Assembly: GCA_013287235.1 (NCBI GenBank)
Contig: JABDEF010000010.1
Span: 14,945 to 31,520, forward strand
Origin: Gammaproteobacteria bacterium
GTDB lineage: Bacteria > Pseudomonadota > Gammaproteobacteria > DSM-16500
Reading direction: 5' to 3'
Length of the DNA stretch: 16,576 bases
Part shown: in pieces, positions 1-5,984 of the stretch
How the letters are laid out: each line of letters opens with the position of its first letter
Position numbering within the stretch: position 1 is the first letter of the stretch
Position numbers and translations under genes: made by a program
Notes under the pieces: model-generated
Told to the model about the DNA's origin: nothing
The model's database searches: none
Seen by the model: the letters and a program-made list of their open reading frames with translations, nothing else

Positions 1-195
1 GCACTTGAAAAACTACCACGCGCGTACCATAAATATGTCATAAAGCCCGCGAGTGGATTCTATTGGCGAAATGTGGCTAAAGAAAAATATTTAAGTTTAC
101 ATAGTTTTGATATCGCGATCGATATTAATGTCAATTATTCTAATTATTGGCTATGGGATTTACAAAAATTGAAAGGAAAAACCATCCTGCATTTG
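1..195 (+). repeat. Direct repeat, copy 1
   Basis: Bases 1-195 match 1618-1812 in the same orientation with only three differences (positions 110, 186 and 188 of copy 1). The match may extend left beyond the window. It is the trace of a duplication or gene conversion of the M15 peptidase gene. Confidence 0.93.
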
Positions 196-249
196 ATGGA
201 TCCGCCTACAATCATTTCCTCTGTTAAGGATAGATTATCTTCCTTTTAA
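1..249 (+). pseudogene. 3' end of a truncated M15 peptidase copy
   Basis: Frame 1 is open from the left edge to a TAA at 247-249 (82 codons). The first 65 codons repeat the middle of the intact M15 peptidase at 1201-1932 almost exactly, including the zinc-site segment with LHSF. Homology stops at base 195, and the reading continues into an unrelated tail of about 17 residues ending in DRLSSF. The tail lacks the C-terminal WGGHW...MHFEY block that carries the third zinc ligand. The conserved Gly of the SxHxxGxAxD-type motif is also changed to Asp (codon at 109-111, GAT where the intact copy has GGT). Loss of a metal ligand plus a changed motif residue makes this a probable non-functional remnant. 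Its 5' part lies outside the window, so the full structure cannot be judged. Confidence 0.75.
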
Positions 250-283
250 TCGCATTGTGGTAATTATACTTAGTAATTTTAAT

Positions 284-308
284 AAGCCATATAATGATAT
301 GGCTTTTT
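284..308 (+). terminator. Rho-independent terminator
   Basis: AAGCCATAT (284-292) and ATATGGCTT (297-305) form a perfect 9-bp stem with a 4-nt AATG loop. The stem's 3' arm runs into a short T tract (304-308). It lies after the truncated M15 ORF and before brnT, so it would end transcription entering from the left. Confidence 0.6.
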
Positions 309-334
309 ATATGTATATATGATAGAATTAAATA

Positions 335-630
335 ATGAAAGTTACTTTTGAATGGGATGAAAATAAAAATCAATTAAACCAAAAAAGCACGGTGTTTCTT
401 TTTACGAAGCACAAAATGCTTTTGTTGATCCTCATCGGGTCATTGCAGAAGATATTGAACACAGCTATGCGGAAAATCGATATTATTGTTTTGGTAAAAT
501 AGAAAATAGTGTAATGACTGTACGATTTACTTATAGAGAGAATGTAATTCGTATCATTGGTGCGGGCTATTGGAGACGGGGGAAGAAAATATATGAAAAA
601 GCGCAAAAAGATAAAAAAATACACAGATGA
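335..630 (+). pseudogene. brnT: BrnT family toxin, frameshifted
   Basis: BrnT is the RelE-like ribonuclease toxin of the type II BrnT-BrnA pair. From the ATG at 335 the protein starts MKVTFEWDENKNQLNQK, the usual BrnT opening, but the frame is lost in the A-tract at 381-386. The remainder is in another frame: KHGVSFYEAQNAFVDP, then the central strands, then GYWRRGKKIYEK as in the family's C-terminal helix, ending at TGA 628-630. Seven As instead of six would restore a product of about 98 aa. The last 38 nt overlap brnA, as expected for this operon. As written the gene yields only a short wrong-frame peptide, so the toxin is probably inactive. The alternatives are a sequencing error in the homopolymer or slippage-based expression. 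Confidence 0.85.
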
Positions 631-835
631 ATCAATTGGTAAGGTAAAAATAATGACCGATTTTTTACCATCGCCTGAAGAATTAGTGATGAAAGAAGAG
701 TCCGTTAAAGTAACGCTACTGCTGAGCAAAGCTAGCGTAGATTATTTTAAAGAGTTAGCTGAAAAAAAGCATACTCACTATCAAAAAATGATAAGAGTGC
801 TATTAGATAAATATGCTTCTCATTATGATCGATAA
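593..835 (+). CDS. brnA: BrnA family antitoxin
   Basis: This 80-aa protein resembles BrnA, the DNA-binding antitoxin that neutralises BrnT and represses its own operon. Visible family features are the basic start MKKRKKIKKYTDE, the segment DFLPSPEELVMKEESVKVTL, and a ribbon-helix-helix-like C-terminal half with KASVDYFKELAEKK and MIRVLLDKYA. A longer reading from 557 is possible, but the ATG at 593 matches the usual BrnA start and has a purine-rich CGGGGGAAG stretch just upstream. The start lies inside the end of brnT, which points to translational coupling. The antitoxin is intact while its toxin is frameshifted, so it may persist only as a repressor or as a remnant. Confidence 0.87.
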   Translation: MKKRKKIKKYTDESIGKVKIMTDFLPSPEELVMKEESVKVTLLLSKASVDYFKELAEKKHTHYQKMIRVLLDKYASHYDR

Positions 836-876
836 AGTAGTATTGTCAATCTGCTACCGCTGAATAGGTAGGTGAA

Positions 877-1079
877 ATGTCTTGTAAAAATAAATGTGAA
901 GGTATGCAAAACGAAACCCATTTTGCTTTTGAAGATTTGTCAAAATTACTTAAGATAAATACTATACTTTATTTCCAGAACATATTCACGCGGTGTGGTT
1001 GGCAACTTTATTAAATTTTAATAGCAGCGGGAAAATGGGATTTAGATTAGAAAAAGTTATTAAAAATGGACAAGGTTAG
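877..1079 (+). pseudogene. Small degraded ORF of unknown family
   Basis: An ATG at 877 follows a GGTAGG-like ribosome binding site (about 866-872) and opens a 45-codon frame beginning MSCKNKCEGMQNETHF and ending at TAA 1012-1014. A second frame, open from about 954 to TAG 1077-1079, carries the more protein-like stretch FPEHIHAVWLATLLNF followed by GFRLEKVIKNGQG. Joining the two would need a frameshift between about 954 and 971. This suggests a small gene broken by an indel. I do not recognise the family. It occupies most of the space between brnA and the M15 peptidase gene, and nothing else coding is visible there. Confidence 0.35.
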
Positions 1080-1087
1080 CTAGTATA

Positions 1088-1108
1088 GCTAACAGTTAGA
1101 CTGTTAGC
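1088..1108. other. Short perfect hairpin upstream of the M15 gene
   Basis: GCTAACAG (1088-1095) and CTGTTAGC (1101-1108) are perfect 8-bp inverted repeats with a 5-nt TTAGA spacer. No T-run follows, so it is not a typical terminator. It sits about 90 bp upstream of the peptidase start and could be an operator half-site pair or a weak hairpin; the sequence does not decide. Confidence 0.45.
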
Positions 1109-1138
1109 AAGAATTTGGACCCTTCTCATGGGAAAACT

Positions 1139-1167
1139 TTTATTATTATTATATCATACGATATAAT
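1139..1167 (+). promoter_or_regulatory. Possible promoter of the M15 peptidase gene
   Basis: TATAAT at 1162-1167 is a perfect -10 hexamer, with TTTATT at 1139-1144 seventeen bases upstream as a weak -35. The surrounding region is very AT-rich, so a chance match is possible. The start codon lies 33 bp downstream. Confidence 0.4.
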
Positions 1168-1200
1168 AAATCATCGGAATGGAGTCCGGAGTTTTCAATC

Positions 1201-1932
1201 ATGGAAGTTAAAAAAAAATTTTTATTGATTATTCTCGCTGTTTTCAGTCTTAAAGCATTTCCGCATGATTTTGATAAATTAAAAGTTGCTTATCCTAACC
1301 GTATTCGTGAAGTGACGGGGAGTTACATCACATGGAATGATGGGATGCAAATGGTTGTACGCAATCCATTTTCATCCATAGTAAAATGGTTTGGCAATAC
1401 GAAAAATCGGGATTTTTCCATGGAAAACATTTCTTATGCGGACTTTATAAATAACAATTGTGATCCTTTTTTTCGAAAAATGTATGGAAATACAGAAAGT
1501 GAAGTGAGAAAAAATTTAGTGACCATTTATTGGATGTCGAATATTTATGGAAAACGCTATCCTTTGCGAGTCACTACTGTCAATGATGTCGATAAAAGAT
1601 TGATGCGCATATCAGAAGCACTTGAAAAACTACCACGCGCGTACCATAAATATGTCATAAAGCCCGCGAGTGGATTCTATTGGCGAAATGTGGCTAAAGA
1701 AAAATATTTAAGTTTACATAGTTTTGGTATCGCGATCGATATTAATGTCAATTATTCTAATTATTGGCTATGGGATTTACAAAAATTGAAAGGAAAAACC
1801 ATACCGCATTTGCATAACCGTATTCCTATGGAAATTGTAGAAATTTTTGAGAAAGAGGGATTTGCTTGGGGTGGGCATTGGTATCATTATGATACGATGC
1901 ATTTTGAGTATCGGCCGGAGTTGTTTGTGTAA
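1201..1932 (+). CDS. Secreted M15 family D-Ala-D-Ala carboxypeptidase-like metallopeptidase
   Basis: This 243-aa protein resembles the M15 zinc peptidases (VanY/endolysin type), which cut D-Ala-D-Ala or other D-containing bonds in peptidoglycan peptides. It starts with a basic, hydrophobic leader (MEVKKKFLLIILAVFSLKAF) typical of a signal peptide, so action in the periplasm is likely. The zinc site is complete: His173 and Asp180 in LHSFGIAIDINV, and His234 in the C-terminal WGGHWYHYDTMHFEY block. The ATG at 1201 has GGAG at 1188-1191, nine bases upstream. The nearby truncated copy at the left edge of the window suggests a duplication. The exact substrate and endo/exo specificity cannot be told. 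The coding assignment is firm and the family assignment good. Confidence 0.85.
   Translation: MEVKKKFLLIILAVFSLKAFPHDFDKLKVAYPNRIREVTGSYITWNDGMQMVVRNPFSSIVKWFGNTKNRDFSMENISYADFINNNCDPFFRKMYGNTESEVRKNLVTIYWMSNIYGKRYPLRVTTVNDVDKRLMRISEALEKLPRAYHKYVIKPASGFYWRNVAKEKYLSLHSFGIAIDINVNYSNYWLWDLQKLKGKTIPHLHNRIPMEIVEIFEKEGFAWGGHWYHYDTMHFEYRPELFV
1618..1812 (+). repeat. Direct repeat, copy 2 (inside the intact M15 gene)
   Basis: This is the partner of bases 1-195, 192/195 identical, encoding residues about 140-204 of the intact peptidase. The offset between the copies is 1617 bp. Confidence 0.93.
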
Positions 1933-1937
1933 TTTGG

Positions 1938-1969
1938 GTCATCCCGGACAAGCGTCGTCGGGATCCAGG
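1938..1969. repeat. REP-like dispersed repeat, copy 1
   Basis: A GC-rich unit begins six bases after the M15 stop codon. It contains ATCCCG (1941-1946) and CGGGAT (1959-1964) as hairpin arms around GACAAGCGTCGT. The 14-mer GGACAAGCGTCGTC (1946-1959) and the following GGGATCCAG recur in reverse orientation at 3536-3602. The composition stands out against the AT-rich surroundings. Confidence 0.6.
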
Positions 1970-1980
1970 CCGCCACGTCG

Positions 1981-2003
1981 TCCCGTCATGCTCTTAGACG
2001 GGA
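1981..2003 (+). terminator. Probable terminator after the M15 gene
   Basis: TCCCGTC (1981-1987) and GACGGGA (1997-2003) form a 7-bp GC-rich stem with a 9-nt loop, followed by TCTTTT. It is 48 bp past the M15 stop and may be part of the same repeat cluster rather than a dedicated terminator. Confidence 0.5.
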
Positions 2004-2042
2004 TCTTTTGCCTGAGTAATCTCTTCATCAAGAGGTAAGATC

Positions 2043-2114
2043 GTCGCTGGCGCGAAATTCAAATGTAGGGTGGACGCCCTACAAAAAAGCAGTTTTTAAT
2101 TTCGCGCCAGCGAC
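2043..2114. repeat. 72-bp palindromic element with 17-bp perfect arms
   Basis: GTCGCTGGCGCGAAATT (2043-2059) is exactly mirrored by AATTTCGCGCCAGCGAC (2098-2114). Inside the 38-bp spacer a second hairpin is formed by GTAGGG (2065-2070) and CCCTAC (2077-2082). The nested structure and high GC content are typical of small non-coding palindromic repeats. It lies immediately outside the left inverted repeat of the neighbouring insertion-like unit. Confidence 0.8.
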
Positions 2115-2128
2115 AAGATCAGTTACTT

Positions 2129-2166
2129 CGCTCGTATTGTCAGAGCCTGGTGAGCACACGGGTCTC
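2129..2166 (+). repeat. Left inverted repeat of the insertion-like unit
   Basis: A 38-bp arm containing TGTCAGAGCCTGGTGAGCAC, followed by ACGGGTCTC. It differs from the reverse complement of 3467-3504 at three positions. It ends 10 bp before the stop codon of the enclosed gene. Confidence 0.9.
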
Positions 2167-2176
2167 ATATTGTTTT

Positions 2177-3352
2177 TTAAAAAAGTCGCCCTGACTTATT
2201 TTTGCAGTGTTTTTCTACAAACCATGCGGTGGCAGAAGATTTTTCTGGCTCAATTTGCAAATAGTTTCGAAATAATTTAATTAGATTTGATGTTTCTTTT
2301 ACTATATTATTTAATTCCTCATCTGATATTGATGGAAATATAAAAATCTTAACTTCCTCTGGATCAAGTTTATGTATTAAAAGCCTTACTTGGTAAAATG
2401 TTTTATCTATTTTTTCAGAGTCACACTTGCTCGGAATAATTTCTTCTTGCATTTTCTCAAGAATATCAGAAATGTCTTTTTTGTTTATCGTTGCAGCAAC
2501 ACCAAAGGGCAAAGACAAATAACCACATTCATTAAAATATTTTTTAGGAATACAAATAGCATATAAATTTCCACTTGATATAAATTTATCAGTGAGATTA
2601 TTATATGCTTCAATAAAACTTCTTTGAATATTGATATCGTGAAAATAATATTTCGCGATCTCAGCTATCACCTTGTCTCTAATGGTAGCACCACTCCTAT
2701 ACGCATTATTATAAAAACACGATAAAGCTGATTCTGACTCATCTGTGGATGCTAAATATCCATCAACTGAAACCAAAGAATCGGTATATTTATGATCAGT
2801 TGCTTCATGCATAAATGTTGTTTGACGTATTTTTTCCCAAGTTAAAGTTTTTTTATACCATTCAACATTGTGCATTTCTTGTTTAAGTTCTTTAAGTGAA
2901 CTAGGATGTCTTAAAATAGTTTCAAATTTTAGAAATCCTGGTTTAATAGGTTCTAAAAGTAATTTAGTTAATGTATTTAAAACTAAAAATCCACCTGGTT
3001 GCCCATGATGGAAGACATAGTGGGTTTTTTTAATTTTTTCAAAAACTTCAAGCGATCTTCCATAAGCGATTTGATGAAACATAGGAAGTTCATGGAAATA
3101 ACTTGATGAAGTCCTGTAATGAGCGTTAACTTTTGCAAGACGGTCATGAATAATAGGGTTTTTTTTCAATCGTTCTAATTCTTTAATTGGATCACTGAGC
3201 CGACATGTCTCAAGATTTTTTAATTTATATTCTATATCAGGATATCTTGAATATGTCATGAAACGATTGGTATTTTTTAAAAAGCGATTAATATTATGAC
3301 TATAGCTAATATTATTACTAATTTTATTAGGAAGCTTTGAGACACGAAACAT
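2177..3352 (-). CDS. Unknown 391-aa protein, cargo of the inverted-repeat unit
   Basis: I do not recognise this protein. The ATG at 3352 is preceded by a GAGGAAA ribosome binding site with suitable spacing, so it is probably expressed. It has no clear signal peptide or membrane segment; it is lysine-rich and mixed alpha/beta. Three segments faintly recall the three-motif order of ADP-ribosyltransferases: HYVFHHGQ (111-118), a beta/STS-like GYLASTDESESALSCF (198-213), and a strand with NLYAICIPK (262-270). A clear catalytic Glu motif is missing, so this is only a hint. A second beta-rich stretch, VRLLIHKLDPEEVKIFIF, lies near 322-339. Its position as the sole gene between inverted repeats, next to an NSF-like gene, fits an acquired accessory or effector gene, but function is unproven. 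Confidence 0.7.
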   Translation of the reverse strand: MFRVSKLPNKISNNISYSHNINRFLKNTNRFMTYSRYPDIEYKLKNLETCRLSDPIKELERLKKNPIIHDRLAKVNAHYRTSSSYFHELPMFHQIAYGRSLEVFEKIKKTHYVFHHGQPGGFLVLNTLTKLLLEPIKPGFLKFETILRHPSSLKELKQEMHNVEWYKKTLTWEKIRQTTFMHEATDHKYTDSLVSVDGYLASTDESESALSCFYNNAYRSGATIRDKVIAEIAKYYFHDINIQRSFIEAYNNLTDKFISSGNLYAICIPKKYFNECGYLSLPFGVAATINKKDISDILEKMQEEIIPSKCDSEKIDKTFYQVRLLIHKLDPEEVKIFIFPSISDEELNNIVKETSNLIKLFRNYLQIEPEKSSATAWFVEKHCKNKSGRLF

Positions 3353-3466
3353 GTAAATTTCCTCATTTTATGGACTAAGCCATTTGTATTTTCATTTAGC
3401 ATTTCTGCCACGCATAATAACATACTAAGCATAATTTTTATTATGTGCTGCAACAAAAAAAATGCG

Positions 3467-3504
3467 GAGACACGGGTGCTCACCAGGCTCTGACAATTCG
3501 AGCG
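3467..3504 (-). repeat. Right inverted repeat of the insertion-like unit
   Basis: The inverted partner of 2129-2166 contains GTGCTCACCAGGCTCTGACA, followed by ATTCGAGCG. It lies about 115 bp upstream of the start of the enclosed gene, so the gene's promoter would travel with it. Confidence 0.9.
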
Positions 3505-3535
3505 ATAATAACTTCTTTTCTAAATTGCAAAAAAA

Positions 3536-3602
3536 CTGGATCCCGGCTCGTGCGTCGTGATAGGACTGTAATACTCAGTAATAAAATGGACGACGCTTGT
3601 CC
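3536..3602. repeat. REP-like dispersed repeat, copy 2, inverted and split
   Basis: CTGGATCCC at 3536-3544 and GACGACGCTTGTCC at 3589-3602 are the reverse complements of two adjacent pieces of the repeat at 1946-1968, here separated by about 44 bp of other sequence. With copy 1 it forms an outer inverted pair around the 391-aa gene unit. The end is 9 bp past the NSF-like gene's stop codon. Confidence 0.55.
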
Positions 3603-3611
3603 GAGACGACG

Positions 3612-5501
3612 TTAGCTTAAAAGTTTTAATTTATGCTCGCTGAATTCAGTCTCAGTATTTAAATCCAATTCTTGAAAAATATTTTGAAATGCAAAATTTT
3701 CCTGCATATATTGGGCAAAGAGATTTACATCGAGTGTGTTTTTATCTTTAGCATTTGTGACAAATTTTTTCATGTGATAAATAAAGTCGCGTAATGGAAT
3801 TCGCATTTCGGGGATTTCATTTTGTAAATTTTTGCCAAATGTCACCTTGAAGCTTAAGAATCCTGCGATGATTTTAATATTATTGTGGTTTAGCTTTATT
3901 CCATCTATCTTTTTGATTTCATTGAATAATTTTAATAAATGACAGTTTTCCAAGAATTTTTTGTTAGAGGTCGTTGCGATGATGATACATTTATTATCGA
4001 GTGGGAGATCTTCGTTTTTGAGAAGCTCAATATATTTTAAACGTAGGCGATTGTTGTAAGTCATAAATTGTGAATCTGCAAGAAGAAGGTTTTCAAGATC
4101 ATCTAAAATAATGATACTGAGTTTAGCATATTTTGCATTTCCGAATTCTTCATCAATCCACTGTAGTTGCTCTTTTTCGGAAAGGTGTAACATTTTGTTG
4201 ATCGATATCGTTTTAATATATTTTGCTCCGGATACGTGCGCTAAATATTTTGCGAGATCTGTTTTTCCAGTACCGCAATTCCCTCCAATTAACAAGGATA
4301 TTTTTTTTAATGCGCGATCATCTTTGAGCGTTTGAATGGATAATTGAAAATCCGATATGATTTGTTGTAGTTCTTGACTATAAACGAGATAATTGTCTTT
4401 GCTAAAAGTGAGCAGATGATCACCCATACCGAAGGTGGGTGTAATTTCAGTCAAGGCTTCGTTAAAATGATCTACAGTCACTTTGGCTAAATCATTTTTG
4501 TTTTTAATTTGATCTTTGAGTTCTAATTTTAAAGTGTTTACTTTGAAATTTTTTAGCATCGCATATTGCGAGGCTTTTTTGACTAACTCTTCAAGTTCGG
4601 CACCCGTATAATTTTCGGTTTTTATGGCGAGTAATTTAAAGTTAACATTTTTATCTAATAAATTATTTTGACGCATTGTTTTTGTTTTGATATTCAAAAT
4701 ATCAAATCTATCTTCTTCATTGGGTAATTTGATGGGTATATGAACAGATAATCTACCGGGACGTAAAAGCGCTGTATCGATTAAATCTTTTCGATTCGTA
4801 ATGCCAATGACCAGGATATTTTGAGGGGAATCATAACCATCTAAAAGTGTTAATAATTGTGAAACCATTTCATCATCCACATTCGAACCGCCTTCTTTAC
4901 CGTTGCGATGTGGAAACAGAGCATCGATTTCATCAAATACGATCACGTGTAATTGGCTATGGATACCATGGAGTTTAAAGTCACGAATGGCTTCTTCAAA
5001 AATATGCCGCAAATTTTCAGAAGATTGTCCTACGTATTTATTTTTTAATTCAGGACCATTGACGACTTTGAGCGTTGCTTTAAACATTTTCCCTATTTCA
5101 CGAGCAATCAGCGTTTTACCTGTCCCCGGTGGTCCATATAATAAAATCCCTTTTGTATGTTTTATGCCGTAGGCTTCTGAATATTCATTGCTGATACGAG
5201 AAGAAAATGCTTCTCTGATTAATTGCTGCAATTCTTTTTGATGACCGCCGATGCCTTTTTCTTTAAAATCGAGTGAAATATTGATAGTATGAGATTCGTT
5301 TTTGATATCCTCATTACCTGTGATTTCATCCAAATAGAGCGTTTTAATGGGAGTATGATCAATCTTAATAGTCGAATCTTCAGCTATTCGTTTAGACTTA
5401 TATTTTTCTCGGATACGATCTGATTCTTTTTTTAAATCAAGAGGATGTTTTTTTTTATCATCCTCTTCTGTTTTTTCACCATATCCAAATAATTTAAACA
5501 T
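3612..5501 (-). CDS. NSF/Sec18-like two-domain AAA+ ATPase (vesicle-fusing ATPase homologue)
   Basis: This 629-aa protein has two AAA+ modules. D1 has Walker A GPPGTGKT (123-130), Walker B VIVFDEID (186-193), sensor-1 GITN (233-236), arginine fingers in LLRPGR (245-250) and YTGAEL (298-303). D2 has Walker A GNCGTGKT (407-414) and a Walker B with two Asp and no Glu, ILDDLENLL (465-473), like the hydrolysis-poor D2 of eukaryotic NSF. D1 segments such as GIGG, KGILLYGPPG, KVVNGPELKNKYVG and ENYTGAELEELV follow NSF/Sec18 more closely than Cdc48/p97 as I remember those families. NSF hexamers disassemble SNARE complexes in eukaryotes. The N domain of about 200 residues that binds SNAP/SNAREs is replaced by about 80 charged residues. 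The C-terminus is acidic (TETEFSEHK), loosely like type IV effector tails. It follows the thioesterase gene by 30 bp. Acquisition from a eukaryote and action on host trafficking are inferences. Confidence 0.85.
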   Translation of the reverse strand: MFKLFGYGEKTEEDDKKKHPLDLKKESDRIREKYKSKRIAEDSTIKIDHTPIKTLYLDEITGNEDIKNESHTINISLDFKEKGIGGHQKELQQLIREAFSSRISNEYSEAYGIKHTKGILLYGPPGTGKTLIAREIGKMFKATLKVVNGPELKNKYVGQSSENLRHIFEEAIRDFKLHGIHSQLHVIVFDEIDALFPHRNGKEGGSNVDDEMVSQLLTLLDGYDSPQNILVIGITNRKDLIDTALLRPGRLSVHIPIKLPNEEDRFDILNIKTKTMRQNNLLDKNVNFKLLAIKTENYTGAELEELVKKASQYAMLKNFKVNTLKLELKDQIKNKNDLAKVTVDHFNEALTEITPTFGMGDHLLTFSKDNYLVYSQELQQIISDFQLSIQTLKDDRALKKISLLIGGNCGTGKTDLAKYLAHVSGAKYIKTISINKMLHLSEKEQLQWIDEEFGNAKYAKLSIIILDDLENLLLADSQFMTYNNRLRLKYIELLKNEDLPLDNKCIIIATTSNKKFLENCHLLKLFNEIKKIDGIKLNHNNIKIIAGFLSFKVTFGKNLQNEIPEMRIPLRDFIYHMKKFVTNAKDKNTLDVNLFAQYMQENFAFQNIFQELDLNTETEFSEHKLKLLS

Positions 5502-5531
5502 AGTTAGTCCATTATGAATGTTTTTAAAATG

Positions 5532-5954
5532 TTATTTTGAAAGAACTGCCATCGTAAGTCGGTTGATTGAAATGAGTTGATTTTCTGCATTCGAAATTTC
5601 AATTCCCCATACTTGCGTTAATCTACCTAAATGATAAGGCGTTGCTTTGGCAATCACAAAACCTTCTTTAATAGATCGCACGTGATTGGTGTTAATGTCA
5701 AGCCCAACACAATAGTGTGCGTCACGATTGACACAGTAATTGGCTGCGGTACTCCCGACGGTTTCAGCGAGTACACAAGAAGCACCGCCATGCATAATGC
5801 CAATAGGTTGTTTTGTGCGCTCATTCACTGGCATTTTTGCCATGAGATAATTATCGCCAATTTCAATAAATTCAATTTTTAAAAAATCTGACATCGTATT
5901 GTTACCGCGCAAATTCATTTCTTCACATGTGATATCATATTGCCAAATTTTCAT
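5532..5954 (-). CDS. menI: YdiI/MenI-type hotdog acyl-CoA thioesterase
   Basis: This 140-aa hotdog-fold thioesterase closely resembles E. coli YdiI (MenI), which hydrolyses 1,4-dihydroxy-2-naphthoyl-CoA and other aryl- or acyl-CoAs. Shared landmarks are the RTKQP segment with Gln49, HGGAS with His55, the catalytic Glu64 in VLAET, the strand with NHVRSIKEG, and a late GRLTQVWGIEI. Length is normal for the family. It lies 30 bp from each neighbour on the same strand, so it is probably co-transcribed with the glycosyltransferase and the NSF-like ATPase. No other menaquinone gene is in the window, so it may serve as a general thioesterase. The start at 5954 agrees with the family N-terminus (MKIWQYDIT). 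Confidence 0.88.
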   Translation of the reverse strand: MKIWQYDITCEEMNLRGNNTMSDFLKIEFIEIGDNYLMAKMPVNERTKQPIGIMHGGASCVLAETVGSTAANYCVNRDAHYCVGLDINTNHVRSIKEGFVIAKATPYHLGRLTQVWGIEISNAENQLISINRLTMAVLSK

Positions 5955-5984
5955 GGTATGCCCATCATAAAAAATACCATTATA

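Larger units (their letters stand above)
2121..3512. mobile_element. Insertion-like unit: one gene between inverted repeats, no transposase
   Basis: The 38-bp sequence at 2129-2166 reappears inverted at 3467-3504 with 35/38 identity; a looser match extends outward to about 2121 and 3512. The unit is about 1.4 kb and holds a single minus-strand gene (2177-3352). No transposase or recombinase is encoded and no clear target-site duplication was found. It could be a non-autonomous transposable unit moved in trans, or a region that flips by recombination between the repeats. The repeats are seen directly; mobility is inferred. Confidence 0.55.

Noticed and set aside
557..592. Upstream start for BrnA adding 12 residues
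   Set aside because: The extension lies inside brnT and does not match the BrnA N-terminus; the ATG at 593 does.
370..729. 119-codon minus-strand ORF opposite brnT-brnA
   Set aside because: Both strands are open here, but only the plus-strand readings match a known family (BrnT/BrnA).
1088..1108. Terminator
   Set aside because: The 8-bp stem lacks a following T-run and does not directly follow a clear gene end.
1847..2038. 63-codon plus-strand ORF across the M15 stop
   Set aside because: It overlaps the conserved C-terminus of the M15 peptidase in another frame and continues through the REP-like repeats.
3277..3483. 68-codon minus-strand ORF over the start of the 391-aa gene and the right inverted repeat
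   Set aside because: It overlaps the well-supported start of the 391-aa gene in another frame, and its 5' end lies in the inverted repeat.
3612..5501. Cdc48/p97 or proteasome-type AAA+ ATPase as the identity of the 629-aa protein
   Set aside because: The D1 wording around KVVNGPELKNKYVG and ENYTGAELEELV, and the DD Walker B in D2, agree with NSF rather than Cdc48, whose D2 has a DE Walker B. A tree is still needed for proof.
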